A stretch of 64,000 nt of DNA from Viridibacterium sp035456105 (GTDB lineage Bacteria > Pseudomonadota > Gammaproteobacteria > Burkholderiales > Rhodocyclaceae): assembly GCA_035456105.1 (NCBI GenBank), contig DATIDV010000048.1, positions 124,001 through 188,000 on the forward strand. Reading direction: 5' to 3'. Shown piece after piece: positions 17,146-24,658 of this stretch; within the stretch, counting starts at the first letter, position 1, and each line of letters begins with the position of its first letter. Made by a program: the position numbers and the translations under genes. The notes beneath the pieces were generated by a model. It did not search any database and was not told where the DNA came from. It worked only from the letters and a program-made list of their open reading frames with translations.

Positions 17146-18198
17146 CCGCCGTGGCCCCAGCGCTGCGTTCGCCGATAGATAGATCAACGCCAGAAACGGC
17201 CACACGAAATCGGCCAGGCGTGTCAGGCCATGAAAGTTGAGGAAGTGACTTTGATGGATGAGGCGCATCGAAGCCAGCTCGAACGGATTCTCCGGCGCGA
17301 TATTCACAAGTGCCGTGCAAAACAACAGTGCCGCACAGGCCAGGCTGTGCTGCAGCCAGCCCGGTAATCGCCAGGCAACGATCAGGGCGGTCAGGCCGAT
17401 CACAAGGCCGCGCAGCGCGCCGGGTGTGGCCCATAGCCAAGGGTCGGGCGGCATGACGAACAGGTAGTCAGCCAGCGAGCGCACGGCTAGCCCGACGATC
17501 AGGACCAGTGCTACTAGCGCACCGCCGGGTTCGTGCATGCAGCGCCGCACGAGCAGGCCCAGCGCCAGCACATTCATCGACACGATGAGGGTTTCGATCA
17601 GCACGAAGCGTCGCGCTGAAAACGTGATGGCGGCGGGCAGATCGAACAGGGGCCGCATATCGCCGGTGCCGAACAGCGTGCTAGTCGGCTCCAGCTGCGT
17701 CAACCACCACAGGGCCACCAGAATCAGGCCGATTTCGCCGATATGACCGGGCAGGATGCGCCGCCGCCGCCAGCTCGCCAGGAAGCCGTCGTATTCGAAG
17801 ATGTTGCCCCAGCGTATCCCCGCCAGGGCACCGAAAAGTCCGCCGAGCGTATTCGTTGCCAGGTCGACATTGGATGCGACCCGCGTGGGCAGGTAATTCT
17901 GCACAAACTCCAGTGAGCCGCTCAGCAAGGCACACAGCAGGGTGGCGACAAGCACCACCAGTCGTTTGTCCGCTGTGTGCCAGGCTGATGCTGCAAGCAT
18001 GAAGCCTAGCGGCACGAAGCCCAGCGCATTGAACACCAGGTCGGCGTAGGTGACGTAACGTGGCCAGGGCGCGGTAAGAAATGCGAAGGGACTGATGCCG
18101 GTGTCGCGCCAGCCCGAGAAAGGGTGGAGGCAGGCGTAGGCCGTCAGCAGCGCGTAGGCCAGCGCCAGATAGCGAGGCAGCCGACGCTCATGATGCAT
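17143..18198 (-). CDS. VanZ family membrane protein
   Basis: 351-residue polytopic membrane protein. The N-terminal VanZ-like domain is recognisable from the first helix with YACLHPFSGW, then YVTYADLVFNALGFVPLGFMLA, then GSLEFVQNYLPTRVASNVDLATNTLGG with the conserved acidic and Arg residues of the family. A second membrane block of roughly six helices follows (about residues 150-345). VanZ proteins confer low-level teicoplanin resistance in enterococci, but the wider family has no settled activity; a lipid or cell-envelope role is inferred. It ends within an inverted repeat and lies 21 bases downstream of the symporter gene on the same strand. Confidence 0.85.
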   Translation of the reverse strand: MHHERRLPRYLALAYALLTAYACLHPFSGWRDTGISPFAFLTAPWPRYVTYADLVFNALGFVPLGFMLAASAWHTADKRLVVLVATLLCALLSGSLEFVQNYLPTRVASNVDLATNTLGGLFGALAGIRWGNIFEYDGFLASWRRRRILPGHIGEIGLILVALWWLTQLEPTSTLFGTGDMRPLFDLPAAITFSARRFVLIETLIVSMNVLALGLLVRRCMHEPGGALVALVLIVGLAVRSLADYLFVMPPDPWLWATPGALRGLVIGLTALIVAWRLPGWLQHSLACAALLFCTALVNIAPENPFELASMRLIHQSHFLNFHGLTRLADFVWPFLALIYLSANAALGPRR

Positions 18199-18219
18199 AT
18201 CGGCTACCGCAGTTCAATT

Positions 18220-19758
18220 TCATACGCCGCCGCTATGACCTGCTGCGGGGCCACCGGCTGCCGGGCTGATATGCGCCAGCGGGCGGTCCCCTTCGTGATG
18301 ATGGATATGACCGACCTGTGGTTGCGGGGTCGGCGGTGTGCGCATGACCTGCGGCAGCAGCGAAAACAGGATGAAGCTGGCGAACGAGACGAGGAAGCCG
18401 ACGAAGTGCGGCAGCCAGACTTCGGTCCAGGCCGGTGCCGTACCCTCCAGCGTGAGCCAGGTCATGAGGCCCAGCACCATGGAGGCGATCGCCCCCTGCG
18501 TGGTGGCACGCTTCCAGTAGACGCCCAGCACCAATGGCACGAAGGCAGCCACGAGGGTCACCTTATAGGCGTTCTCGACGAGGCCGTAGATCGACAGCTT
18601 GGAGTTCATCGCGATATAGGTGACGGCTGATGTGAACACCAGCACCACGGCCTGCATCCAGCGCAGGAACTGCTTGTCCGTCATGTGCGGTTTCCAGGCT
18701 TTGAGGATGGGGCGCAGCAGGTTCTCGGAGAAGGTCACCGAGGGCGCAAGCAGGGTTGCCGAGGCGCAGCTCTTGATGGCCGAGAGCAGGGCGCCGAAGA
18801 ACATGATCTGCGCAATCAATGGCACGCGTTCCAGCACGAGGCGCGGCAGGATCAGTTGCGAATCGGAGTCGATGTACTTCGCCACAAGATCGGGCGCGAT
18901 CAGCGTGGCGCAGTAGGCGAGGAAAATCGGGATGAAGGCGAAACAGAAGTACAGCGAGCCCCCAAGCACCGAGGCCCACACCGCAGTGAATTCGTTCTTC
19001 GAGGACTGCACGCGCTGGAACACGTCCTGCTGCGGGATCGAGCCCAGCATCATGGTCACGGCGGTGCCGACGAAGAGCACGATCTCGTCGAGATTGAAGG
19101 CCGGCAGGAACTTGAACTTGCCTGCGGCCTGCGCATGGGCGATGACGCTACCCACGCCGCCCGCGCTGCCGCTCACGTCCCAGCCAATGTAGAGCAGGCC
19201 GATGACGATCACGATCATCTGGATGAAGTCCGTGATGGCCACCGACCACATGCCGCCGAACAGCGTGTAGATCAGGACCGAGCCGGCGCCGAGCACCATG
19301 CCCAGTTCCTGCGACACGCCGCCATCCGACAGCACGAAGAACACGAGGCCCAGCGCCTTGATCTGTGCGGCCACCCAGCCGAGATAGGAGATGACGATGG
19401 ATATCGTGGTGATGAGTTCGACGGTGCGGCCGAAACGCAGGCGGTAGTAGTCGCCGATGGTCAGCAGGTTGAGGCGGTAAAGCGGCTTGGCGAAGAACAG
19501 GCCGACGAAGATCAGGCACAGCGAGGAGCCGAAGGGGTCGGCGACGATGCCGCTCATGCCGTCCTTGAGAAAGGTCGACGGAATGCCGAGCACGGTTTCC
19601 GAACCGAACCAGGTCGCAAATACAGTCGCGGTAACGACGTAGAACGGTAGCGAGCGCCCGGCAATCGCGTAGTCCGTGGTGGTCTTGACGCGCAATGCGG
19701 CATAGAGGCCGATGGCGATCGAGATCAACCAGTAAATGATGACGAAGGTGAGCAGCAT
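18220..19758 (-). CDS. Sodium:solute symporter family protein
   Basis: 512-residue SSS (SLC5-like) transporter with about 13 membrane helices. Family motifs include TTDYAIAGRSLPFYVVTAT and FGSETVLGIPSTFLKDG in the first helices and GDYYRLRFGRTVELITT in the fourth to fifth. The substrate cannot be deduced. The C terminus is unusual: after the last helix it ends in a tail with GHIHHHEGDRPLAH and further His/Gly/Ala residues, which could bind a metal ion (inference). It is followed downstream by the VanZ gene and preceded by a small membrane protein gene on the same strand. Confidence 0.88.
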   Translation of the reverse strand: MLLTFVIIYWLISIAIGLYAALRVKTTTDYAIAGRSLPFYVVTATVFATWFGSETVLGIPSTFLKDGMSGIVADPFGSSLCLIFVGLFFAKPLYRLNLLTIGDYYRLRFGRTVELITTISIVISYLGWVAAQIKALGLVFFVLSDGGVSQELGMVLGAGSVLIYTLFGGMWSVAITDFIQMIVIVIGLLYIGWDVSGSAGGVGSVIAHAQAAGKFKFLPAFNLDEIVLFVGTAVTMMLGSIPQQDVFQRVQSSKNEFTAVWASVLGGSLYFCFAFIPIFLAYCATLIAPDLVAKYIDSDSQLILPRLVLERVPLIAQIMFFGALLSAIKSCASATLLAPSVTFSENLLRPILKAWKPHMTDKQFLRWMQAVVLVFTSAVTYIAMNSKLSIYGLVENAYKVTLVAAFVPLVLGVYWKRATTQGAIASMVLGLMTWLTLEGTAPAWTEVWLPHFVGFLVSFASFILFSLLPQVMRTPPTPQPQVGHIHHHEGDRPLAHISPAAGGPAAGHSGGV

Positions 19759-19821
19759 GGAACAACCCCGAAAAGTGCTGGATGTTTTATCGGCGGATTA
19801 TACCCACGGCCGCCGGGCCTC

Positions 19822-20331
19822 TTACGCGGTCTTCGGTGCGTCGCGCCGGGCCGCCTCGTCGGCCAGTTTCTGCATTTCGCTGACGAAATCGGGGTCCTCG
19901 CCGTGCAGCAGGCCGGGCAGGGCGGCGCGGAAATCAGCGCGTTCGCACCATTCGCGCATGAAGTCTTCCCATGAGCGCCACATGCGCAATTGCTTGCGGT
20001 TCATGTCCTCTTCGTAGACCAGCAGGTAAGCGCGCTCGAACAGGCTGACGAGAATGGAGTAGAGGGCCAGGCGACGATCCAGTTGCTCTTCGGTCAGATC
20101 GGTCGCCGTGCTGGAGCGCAGCTTCAGATCGGAGTTCTGCAGCACCAGCTCCATGAAGCGCGAGTAGTCGTCGGAAAGCTTGAGGTAGATTTCCTCTTCT
20201 TCATTGGCGCGTTCGCGGCGCTGCTCGAAGATGAATACGGCGATGGCGAATGGCAGCGCGACGACGGTCACGACGAAGCTTGCCAGTTCCATCCAGTCCT
20301 TGAACTCGGTCATGGGGCGTGTGTCTGCCAT
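19822..20331 (-). CDS. Small membrane-anchored protein of unknown function
   Basis: 169 residues, not recognised. One transmembrane helix lies near the N terminus (LASFVVTVVALPFAIAVFIF, about residues 16-35), with the rest probably cytoplasmic. An Arg/Glu-rich stretch follows (EQRRERANEEEE), then helices with SILVSLFERAYLLVYEEDM and WRSWEDFMREWCERADFRA. The layout resembles small DUF4760-like one-helix proteins, but I would not press that. It sits 63 bases upstream of the symporter on the same strand. ATG at 20331 is used; a second Met at residue 7 is possible. Confidence 0.7.
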   Translation of the reverse strand: MADTRPMTEFKDWMELASFVVTVVALPFAIAVFIFEQRRERANEEEEIYLKLSDDYSRFMELVLQNSDLKLRSSTATDLTEEQLDRRLALYSILVSLFERAYLLVYEEDMNRKQLRMWRSWEDFMREWCERADFRAALPGLLHGEDPDFVSEMQKLADEAARRDAPKTA

Positions 20332-20383
20332 AGGCGGCCGGAGCCGGCGGGACGCTTAGTATCGCCGATGCCTGCGAGCCACA

Positions 20384-20410
20384 CAAAAACACCCGCTCGT
20401 GGGCGGGTGT
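20384..20410 (-). terminator. Rho-independent terminator of the chemoreceptor gene
   Basis: On the minus strand ACACCCGC-CCACGA-GCGGGTGT is followed by TTTTTGTG, 26 bases after the stop of the methyl-accepting protein gene. It separates that gene from the small membrane protein transcript. Confidence 0.85.
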
Positions 20411-20435
20411 CGGTAACGCAGGACAGGCGAGGGGC

Positions 20436-22064
20436 TCAGAGCCGGTAGCTCGCTACGACCTTCTGCATGGTGCTCGCCAGCATATCCAGCTCACGTGCGG
20501 ACTGGGCGCTTTCACGTGCGGCGGCGTTGCTCTCTTCAGCCATCTGCGCGATCTTTTCGACCTGCTGCGCGATGCTGGTGCTGGCCGAGCTCTGCTCGCG
20601 GATGGCGTGCGTGATCTCGCTCACCATGGTGACGGCGCTCTCGCTACTCTCGCCGATCTGGCGAATGGCGGCATTGGCCTCGGCCGCGCGGGCGACGCCG
20701 GCCGAGACGCGCTCCACCGCATGCTCCATGCTTGCGACAGCATCGCGGGCGCTGTTGCGCACCGTGTCCACCATCGACGAAATTTCGTGGGTGGACGCAG
20801 CCGTGCGTTCAGCCAGTTTGCGCACCTCGTCGGCCACCACGGCAAAGCCGCGCCCCTGCTCGCCGGCACGGGCGGCTTCAATGGCGGCGTTGAGGGCCAG
20901 CAGATTCGTCTGGTCGGCCACTTCGCGGATCACGGCGACGACAGAGGAGATGCGATCGCTCTGGGCTTCGAGTTCGCGGATGCGGCCCGACGCAGCGTTC
21001 ACCGTGTCGGCGATATCGTTGATGTCGCTCACTGTCTGGCCGATCACCTTCGTGCCGGTCTCAGCGAGCTTGCCCGAACGCGTCGACTCGGCATTGGCTT
21101 CGCCCGCGCGGTCGCCAACGTGGGTGATGCTCACTGTCAGCTCTTCGATCGAGGCGGCCATGTTGGCGGCCGAAGAACTTTGCTGGTCCGATGCGGCGGC
21201 CACCTGGTCGGAGGTCACGGCCAGGTGGCTGGACGCGGACGCGACCTTGTTGGTGCTGTCGGCAATGGTTTTGAGGTTGTTCTGCAGATTGTCGAGCAGG
21301 CGGTTGAGCGCCATCGACATCTGGCCGATCTCATCCTGCTCGTAGACCTTGGCACGCACTGTGAAGTCGTGATTGCGCTCGATGCGCTGCATGGTCTCGC
21401 TGGTGCTGCTGACGGCACGACGAATGCCACGTGCCAGCACCAAGCCGATCAGGCTTACCACGATGATGCCCAGCGTGATCGCGATGCTGGCTGTCACGGT
21501 GGCGCGTTTGCCGACACTGGCAGCCTGTTCGGTCGCTATGAGCGAGAGTTCGTCACCATATTTGGCGTGCGCCTCCAGCGCCGAGAGCAGCTTGTCGCCC
21601 TGCAGGCGCAAGCGGTTGAAGGTGAGGGTGCGCAGACCATCATCCAGGTCGGCCCCATTCTTGATGATCGGCGTAAGGGCCCCCATGAAGCTGCTCGCGG
21701 CAGCCTTGTCTTCGTCGAGAAATTGCTTGTCCTTCACGTTCGAGACAAGCTTTTCGTAATCAGAGAGCTGTTTCTCGAGCTGCTCTGCATCACTCTTGAT
21801 GCTGGTCTGCAGGCGCGTGCGTTCTTCCTCTGTATTACTCATCACAAAAGCAGCTGTATCGACGCGGATGTGCAGCACGGTCTTTGCCATGTCATCGACA
21901 CCCATGATGCTGGGAATCAGGTCGTTGGCCGCGTACTGGAACGAATCGCTCAATTGCGAAGACGAATGGATGCCACTAAGGCCCACGAACAGCAAGGCGA
22001 GGGCTGACAGGCCCGACATCAGGAACAGCCTGTTGGTAATGGAGAGGGACGTCTTGATTTTCAT
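20436..22064 (-). CDS. Methyl-accepting chemotaxis protein
   Basis: 542-residue inner-membrane chemoreceptor. Helix one lies near residues 13-33 (LFLMSGLSALALLFVGLSG), a helical periplasmic sensor spans about 35-185, and helix two lies near 190-212. HAMP follows, then the long cytoplasmic signalling coiled coil. The hairpin tip that contacts CheA/CheW is intact: REVADQTNLLALNAAIEAAR then GRGFAVVADEVRKLAERT. There is no C-terminal NWxxF tether for CheR/CheB. The ligand is unknown. A paralog with the same signalling tip is encoded at 34177-35802. Confidence 0.94.
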   Translation of the reverse strand: MKIKTSLSITNRLFLMSGLSALALLFVGLSGIHSSSQLSDSFQYAANDLIPSIMGVDDMAKTVLHIRVDTAAFVMSNTEEERTRLQTSIKSDAEQLEKQLSDYEKLVSNVKDKQFLDEDKAAASSFMGALTPIIKNGADLDDGLRTLTFNRLRLQGDKLLSALEAHAKYGDELSLIATEQAASVGKRATVTASIAITLGIIVVSLIGLVLARGIRRAVSSTSETMQRIERNHDFTVRAKVYEQDEIGQMSMALNRLLDNLQNNLKTIADSTNKVASASSHLAVTSDQVAAASDQQSSSAANMAASIEELTVSITHVGDRAGEANAESTRSGKLAETGTKVIGQTVSDINDIADTVNAASGRIRELEAQSDRISSVVAVIREVADQTNLLALNAAIEAARAGEQGRGFAVVADEVRKLAERTAASTHEISSMVDTVRNSARDAVASMEHAVERVSAGVARAAEANAAIRQIGESSESAVTMVSEITHAIREQSSASTSIAQQVEKIAQMAEESNAAARESAQSARELDMLASTMQKVVASYRL

Positions 22065-22183
22065 GAGGTAGAGCCTGTGATCGCACGAAAGATCTTAGGG
22101 TCAACGGCGGCGGCACCCCCTCACCCGCAGGGGAAACTGCAAATTCTTGTGGCTTTGTGCCGTGCCCCCTGGCGCGTGCCGGT

Positions 22184-23128
22184 CTACAAGCCCGGATCGT
22201 CAGCGGCGCCGCCCGCCAGCGCCGTGTCGACCACGTGTCGCGACAACTGCGGCGCAAACAGCTCGATGAAGGCATAGGCATAGCCGCGAAGCCAGGCATT
22301 GCGCGGCAGGCCGATGCGGGTTGTGGAGGATTCGAACAGGTGCGAGGCATCCACTGCAGCCAAGCCGCGGTCGAGCATCGGGTCGAAGGCCATGCTGGCG
22401 ATGATGCCGATACCCAGATCCATGCTCACATAGGTCTTGATTACGTCCGAGTCCAAGGCCGTCAGCACCACGTTCGGCTTCAGCCCGCGGCCAAGAAAGG
22501 CCTTGTTGATCTGGCTGCGGCCGGCAAAGGCCGAGTCGTAGGTGATGATCGGATAGTGCGCGATCGCTTCCAGCGTCAGCAGCTTGTCACGCAGGATGGG
22601 GTGGCCGCTCTTTGCGATCACGCTGCGGTTCCACTGTTGGCAGGGCAGCATCACCAGATCGGGATTGTCGGCAATCGCCTCCGTCGCAATCGCAATATCC
22701 GCCTGCCCGCGCAAGACCATCTCGCAGTTCTGTGTCGGATTGCCCTGGTGCAGATGCAGCTGCACCTTCGGATAACGCCGCACGAACTCCGCCACCACCT
22801 TCGGCAAGGCATAGCGCGCCTGTGTGTGCGTGGTTGCAATCGTCAGAACGCCCGCTTCCTCGTTCTGGAACTCATTGCCCACCGCATGCAGATTGTCTGC
22901 CTCACGCAGCATCCGCTCTGCAATCGCCACCACCTGCCGCCCAGGCTCTGTAATCGCTGTCAGCCGCTTGCCATGCCGCACGAAAATCTCGATGCCGAGT
23001 TCTTCCTCCAGCAGTTTGATCTGCTTCGACACGCCCGGCTGCGAGGTGAACAGGGCATCCGCCGCCTCGGACATGGAGAGCTTGCGGTTGGCGACTTCGA
23101 GGACGTAGCGGAGTTGTTGGAGGTTCAT
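22184..23128 (-). CDS. cysB: CysB-like LysR-type transcriptional regulator
   Basis: 314 residues. N-terminal winged helix-turn-helix: MNLQQLRYVLEVANRKLSMS, then ALFTSQPGVSKQIKLLEEEL. The effector domain has TTHTQARYALP, the hallmark sulfate/N-acetylserine-binding segment of CysB and Cbl. These proteins activate sulfate assimilation genes in response to N-acetylserine. The ATG at 23128 is chosen because the longer frame to 23185 runs through a palindromic repeat. It is divergent from, and about 700 bases upstream of, the cys operon starting at 23841, which is its likely target. CysB versus Cbl cannot be settled from sequence alone. Confidence 0.88.
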   Translation of the reverse strand: MNLQQLRYVLEVANRKLSMSEAADALFTSQPGVSKQIKLLEEELGIEIFVRHGKRLTAITEPGRQVVAIAERMLREADNLHAVGNEFQNEEAGVLTIATTHTQARYALPKVVAEFVRRYPKVQLHLHQGNPTQNCEMVLRGQADIAIATEAIADNPDLVMLPCQQWNRSVIAKSGHPILRDKLLTLEAIAHYPIITYDSAFAGRSQINKAFLGRGLKPNVVLTALDSDVIKTYVSMDLGIGIIASMAFDPMLDRGLAAVDASHLFESSTTRIGLPRNAWLRGYAYAFIELFAPQLSRHVVDTALAGGAADDPGL

Positions 23129-23151
23129 GCGCAATCGCTCCCTGCAGACTT

Positions 23152-23180
23152 CGTCATCCCGGCGAACGCCGGGATCCAGT
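23152..23180. repeat. Palindromic repeat, left copy (CGTCATCCCGGCG type)
   Basis: Contains the perfect palindrome ATCCCGGCG-AA-CGCCGGGAT (23156-23175) followed by CCAGT. Its translation gives the VIPANAGIQ peptide seen for a widely dispersed proteobacterial repeat. It lies 24 bases upstream of the cysB-like start codon and may fall in that gene's leader. Confidence 0.85.
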
Positions 23181-23254
23181 TCCACGCGGGCGTCTGAATC
23201 CAGGCCTTCGATAAAGGGGCGATGTGTTCAAGTGATGTCTTCATACAGATCCCG

Positions 23255-23512
23255 CTACTCAGGATTTTCGGCTTCAATCAATTCCAGCTTCCAGGCTCGT
23301 TGCCATTCCTTCAGCACCTTCTCGCGAGTAATGGCGCTTTCCATCGTGCTGTGCTGCTCGAACCACACAAGCGTCTTCACGCCATAACGCTTGGTGAATC
23401 CCTCAATCAGACCTTCCTTGTGCTGCCAGACCCGCTGAACAAGATCGGACGTGACACCGATATAAAGCGTGCCGTTGCGCTTGCTTGTCAGGATGTAAAC
23501 GCAAGGGTTCAT
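23255..23512 (-). CDS. Solitary GIY-YIG nuclease-domain protein
   Basis: 85 residues, essentially one GIY-YIG domain: VYILTSKRNGTLYIGVTSDL (the GIY and YIG-equivalent strands), the Arg in LVQRVWQH, a Tyr in KRYGVKTLVWFE, and the catalytic-type Glu in SAITREKVLKEWQR. Stand-alone proteins of this size are common in bacterial genomes, are often labelled UvrC-like, and have no assigned role. It is bracketed by inverted copies of the same palindrome at 23152-23180 and 23565-23592, and sits between the cysB-like gene and the cys operon, where it does not belong functionally. That suggests mobility or association with the repeats. Confidence 0.88.
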   Translation of the reverse strand: MNPCVYILTSKRNGTLYIGVTSDLVQRVWQHKEGLIEGFTKRYGVKTLVWFEQHSTMESAITREKVLKEWQRAWKLELIEAENPE

Positions 23513-23564
23513 GCCTCTCTCATTGCAACAAAAGCGATGCTAGCGCTGCGCGTATTGAACGCTT

Positions 23565-23592
23565 CTGGATCCCGGCTTTCGCCGGGATGACG
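23565..23592. repeat. Palindromic repeat, right copy, inverted
   Basis: CTGGATCCCGGC-TTTC-GCCGGGATGACG, the reverse orientation of the 23152-23180 unit with a different loop. The two copies flank the GIY-YIG gene, with 74 bases on one side and 52 on the other. Confidence 0.85.
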
Positions 23593-23616
23593 AATTGAGG
23601 GGGTGTGCCAAGGGAA

Positions 23617-23742
23617 ATAAAGGCCTCGGCTTGCCGAGCGAGCGGGTGCTCAGCAAGGCGGCCCGCGCAGAGCAGGGCTTCCGCCCGGCGAGCCGGCCAA
23701 CGCAGCATGAGCCCCGCGCAGCCGGGAAGACGAGGCCTTTAT
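23617..23742. repeat. 126-bp multi-stem structured element
   Basis: Perfect 12-base closing arms ATAAAGGCCTCG (23617-23628) and CGAGGCCTTTAT (23731-23742) enclose several nested stems, including GAGC-GGGT-GCTC and CCGGC-GA-GCCGG. A T-rich stretch (TTACTTTTTCTT) follows on the plus strand. It could be a structured RNA, a terminator-like element or a non-coding mobile repeat; the frames through it do not look like real protein. Confidence 0.6.
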
Positions 23743-23840
23743 ATTACTTTTTCTTCTATGGGTGTGAATGAAACAGGGGATTGGGGATGAAACCCGCCGC
23801 GCTATGATCCAGCCTCCCCGAATCCCATAGACCACTCGCC

Positions 23841-24623
23841 ATGAACCTGCTTTACCCAGTCACCGGCTTTGCCGTTGGCACCATCGTCGGCCTGACCGGC
23901 GTGGGTGGCGGTTCGCTCATGACGCCTCTGCTGGTGCTGCTGTTCGGCGTGAATCCCTCCGTCGCGGTCGGCACCGACCTGCTCTACGCTTCGATCACCA
24001 AGGCCGGCGGCACGCTGGCGCACAGCCTCAAGGGTACGGTGGACTGGCAAATCGTGCGTACCCTGGCGATGGGTTCGCTGCCCGCCGCTGCGCTGACACT
24101 GTGGCTCGTGCACCATTATTTCCCGGGCGGCCTCGGCGGCGCCTCCAGGCTGATTTCCTTCGCATTGGGCATTGCCCTGTTATTGACCGCGCTGTCCCTG
24201 CTACTGCGCAAAAAGCTGCAGGCTTTTGCACAGAAACATGCACCTTCGGTGCCGAATCCGCGCCGCACTTTCTGGCTGACCGTGCTGATGGGCGCGGTGC
24301 TTGGTACGCTGGTATCGATCTCATCCGTGGGGGCCGGGGCGCTGGGCGTGACGATATTGTTTTTCCTGTACCCTGCGCTGCCCGCGCACCGCATCGTTGG
24401 CTCGGATATTGCACATGCAGTCCCTCTGACGCTGGTGGCCGGCCTCGGCCACTGGTGGCTGGGCAGCATCAACTGGTTGCTGCTGGGCAGCCTGCTGATC
24501 GGTTCGCTACCTGGCATCTGGGTCGGCAGCCATATCTCGGCAAAAGTCCCGGAAAAAGTATTGCGCCCCATTCTGGCCGGCATGCTCGTGCTGATCGGCA
24601 CGAAACTCATTGCAGCCAACTGA
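23841..24623 (+). CDS. TauE/SafE (TSUP) family sulfite/sulfur-compound transporter
   Basis: 260-residue inner-membrane protein with about eight helices in the two-repeat TSUP layout. The first repeat shows GLTGVGGGSLMTPLLVLLFG and VGTDLLYASITKAGGTLAH; the second shows SSVGAGALGVTILFFLYPAL and VGSDIAHAVPLTLVAGLGHW. TSUP proteins move sulfite, sulfonates or other small sulfur/organic anions. Position as the first gene of the cys operon, 35 bases before the sulfite reductase gene, favours sulfite efflux or sulfate uptake (inference). Confidence 0.88.
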   Translation: MNLLYPVTGFAVGTIVGLTGVGGGSLMTPLLVLLFGVNPSVAVGTDLLYASITKAGGTLAHSLKGTVDWQIVRTLAMGSLPAAALTLWLVHHYFPGGLGGASRLISFALGIALLLTALSLLLRKKLQAFAQKHAPSVPNPRRTFWLTVLMGAVLGTLVSISSVGAGALGVTILFFLYPALPAHRIVGSDIAHAVPLTLVAGLGHWWLGSINWLLLGSLLIGSLPGIWVGSHISAKVPEKVLRPILAGMLVLIGTKLIAAN

Positions 24624-24658
24624 ACTCAAAGAATCACTGAATCAGCGGAAAAGTCGCC

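Noticed and set aside
22115..22150. A possible extra copy of the CCCTC...GGGGAAACTGCA repeat upstream of the first chemoreceptor
   Set aside because: It shares only about a dozen bases with the 9.5-kb repeat and does not form a good palindrome, so I do not list it as a repeat.
23605..23790. 61-codon frame through the structured element before the cys operon
   Set aside because: Its residues are Arg/Ala/Ser-rich, derive from the repeat stems, and the opposite frame is equally open; no ribosome-binding site.
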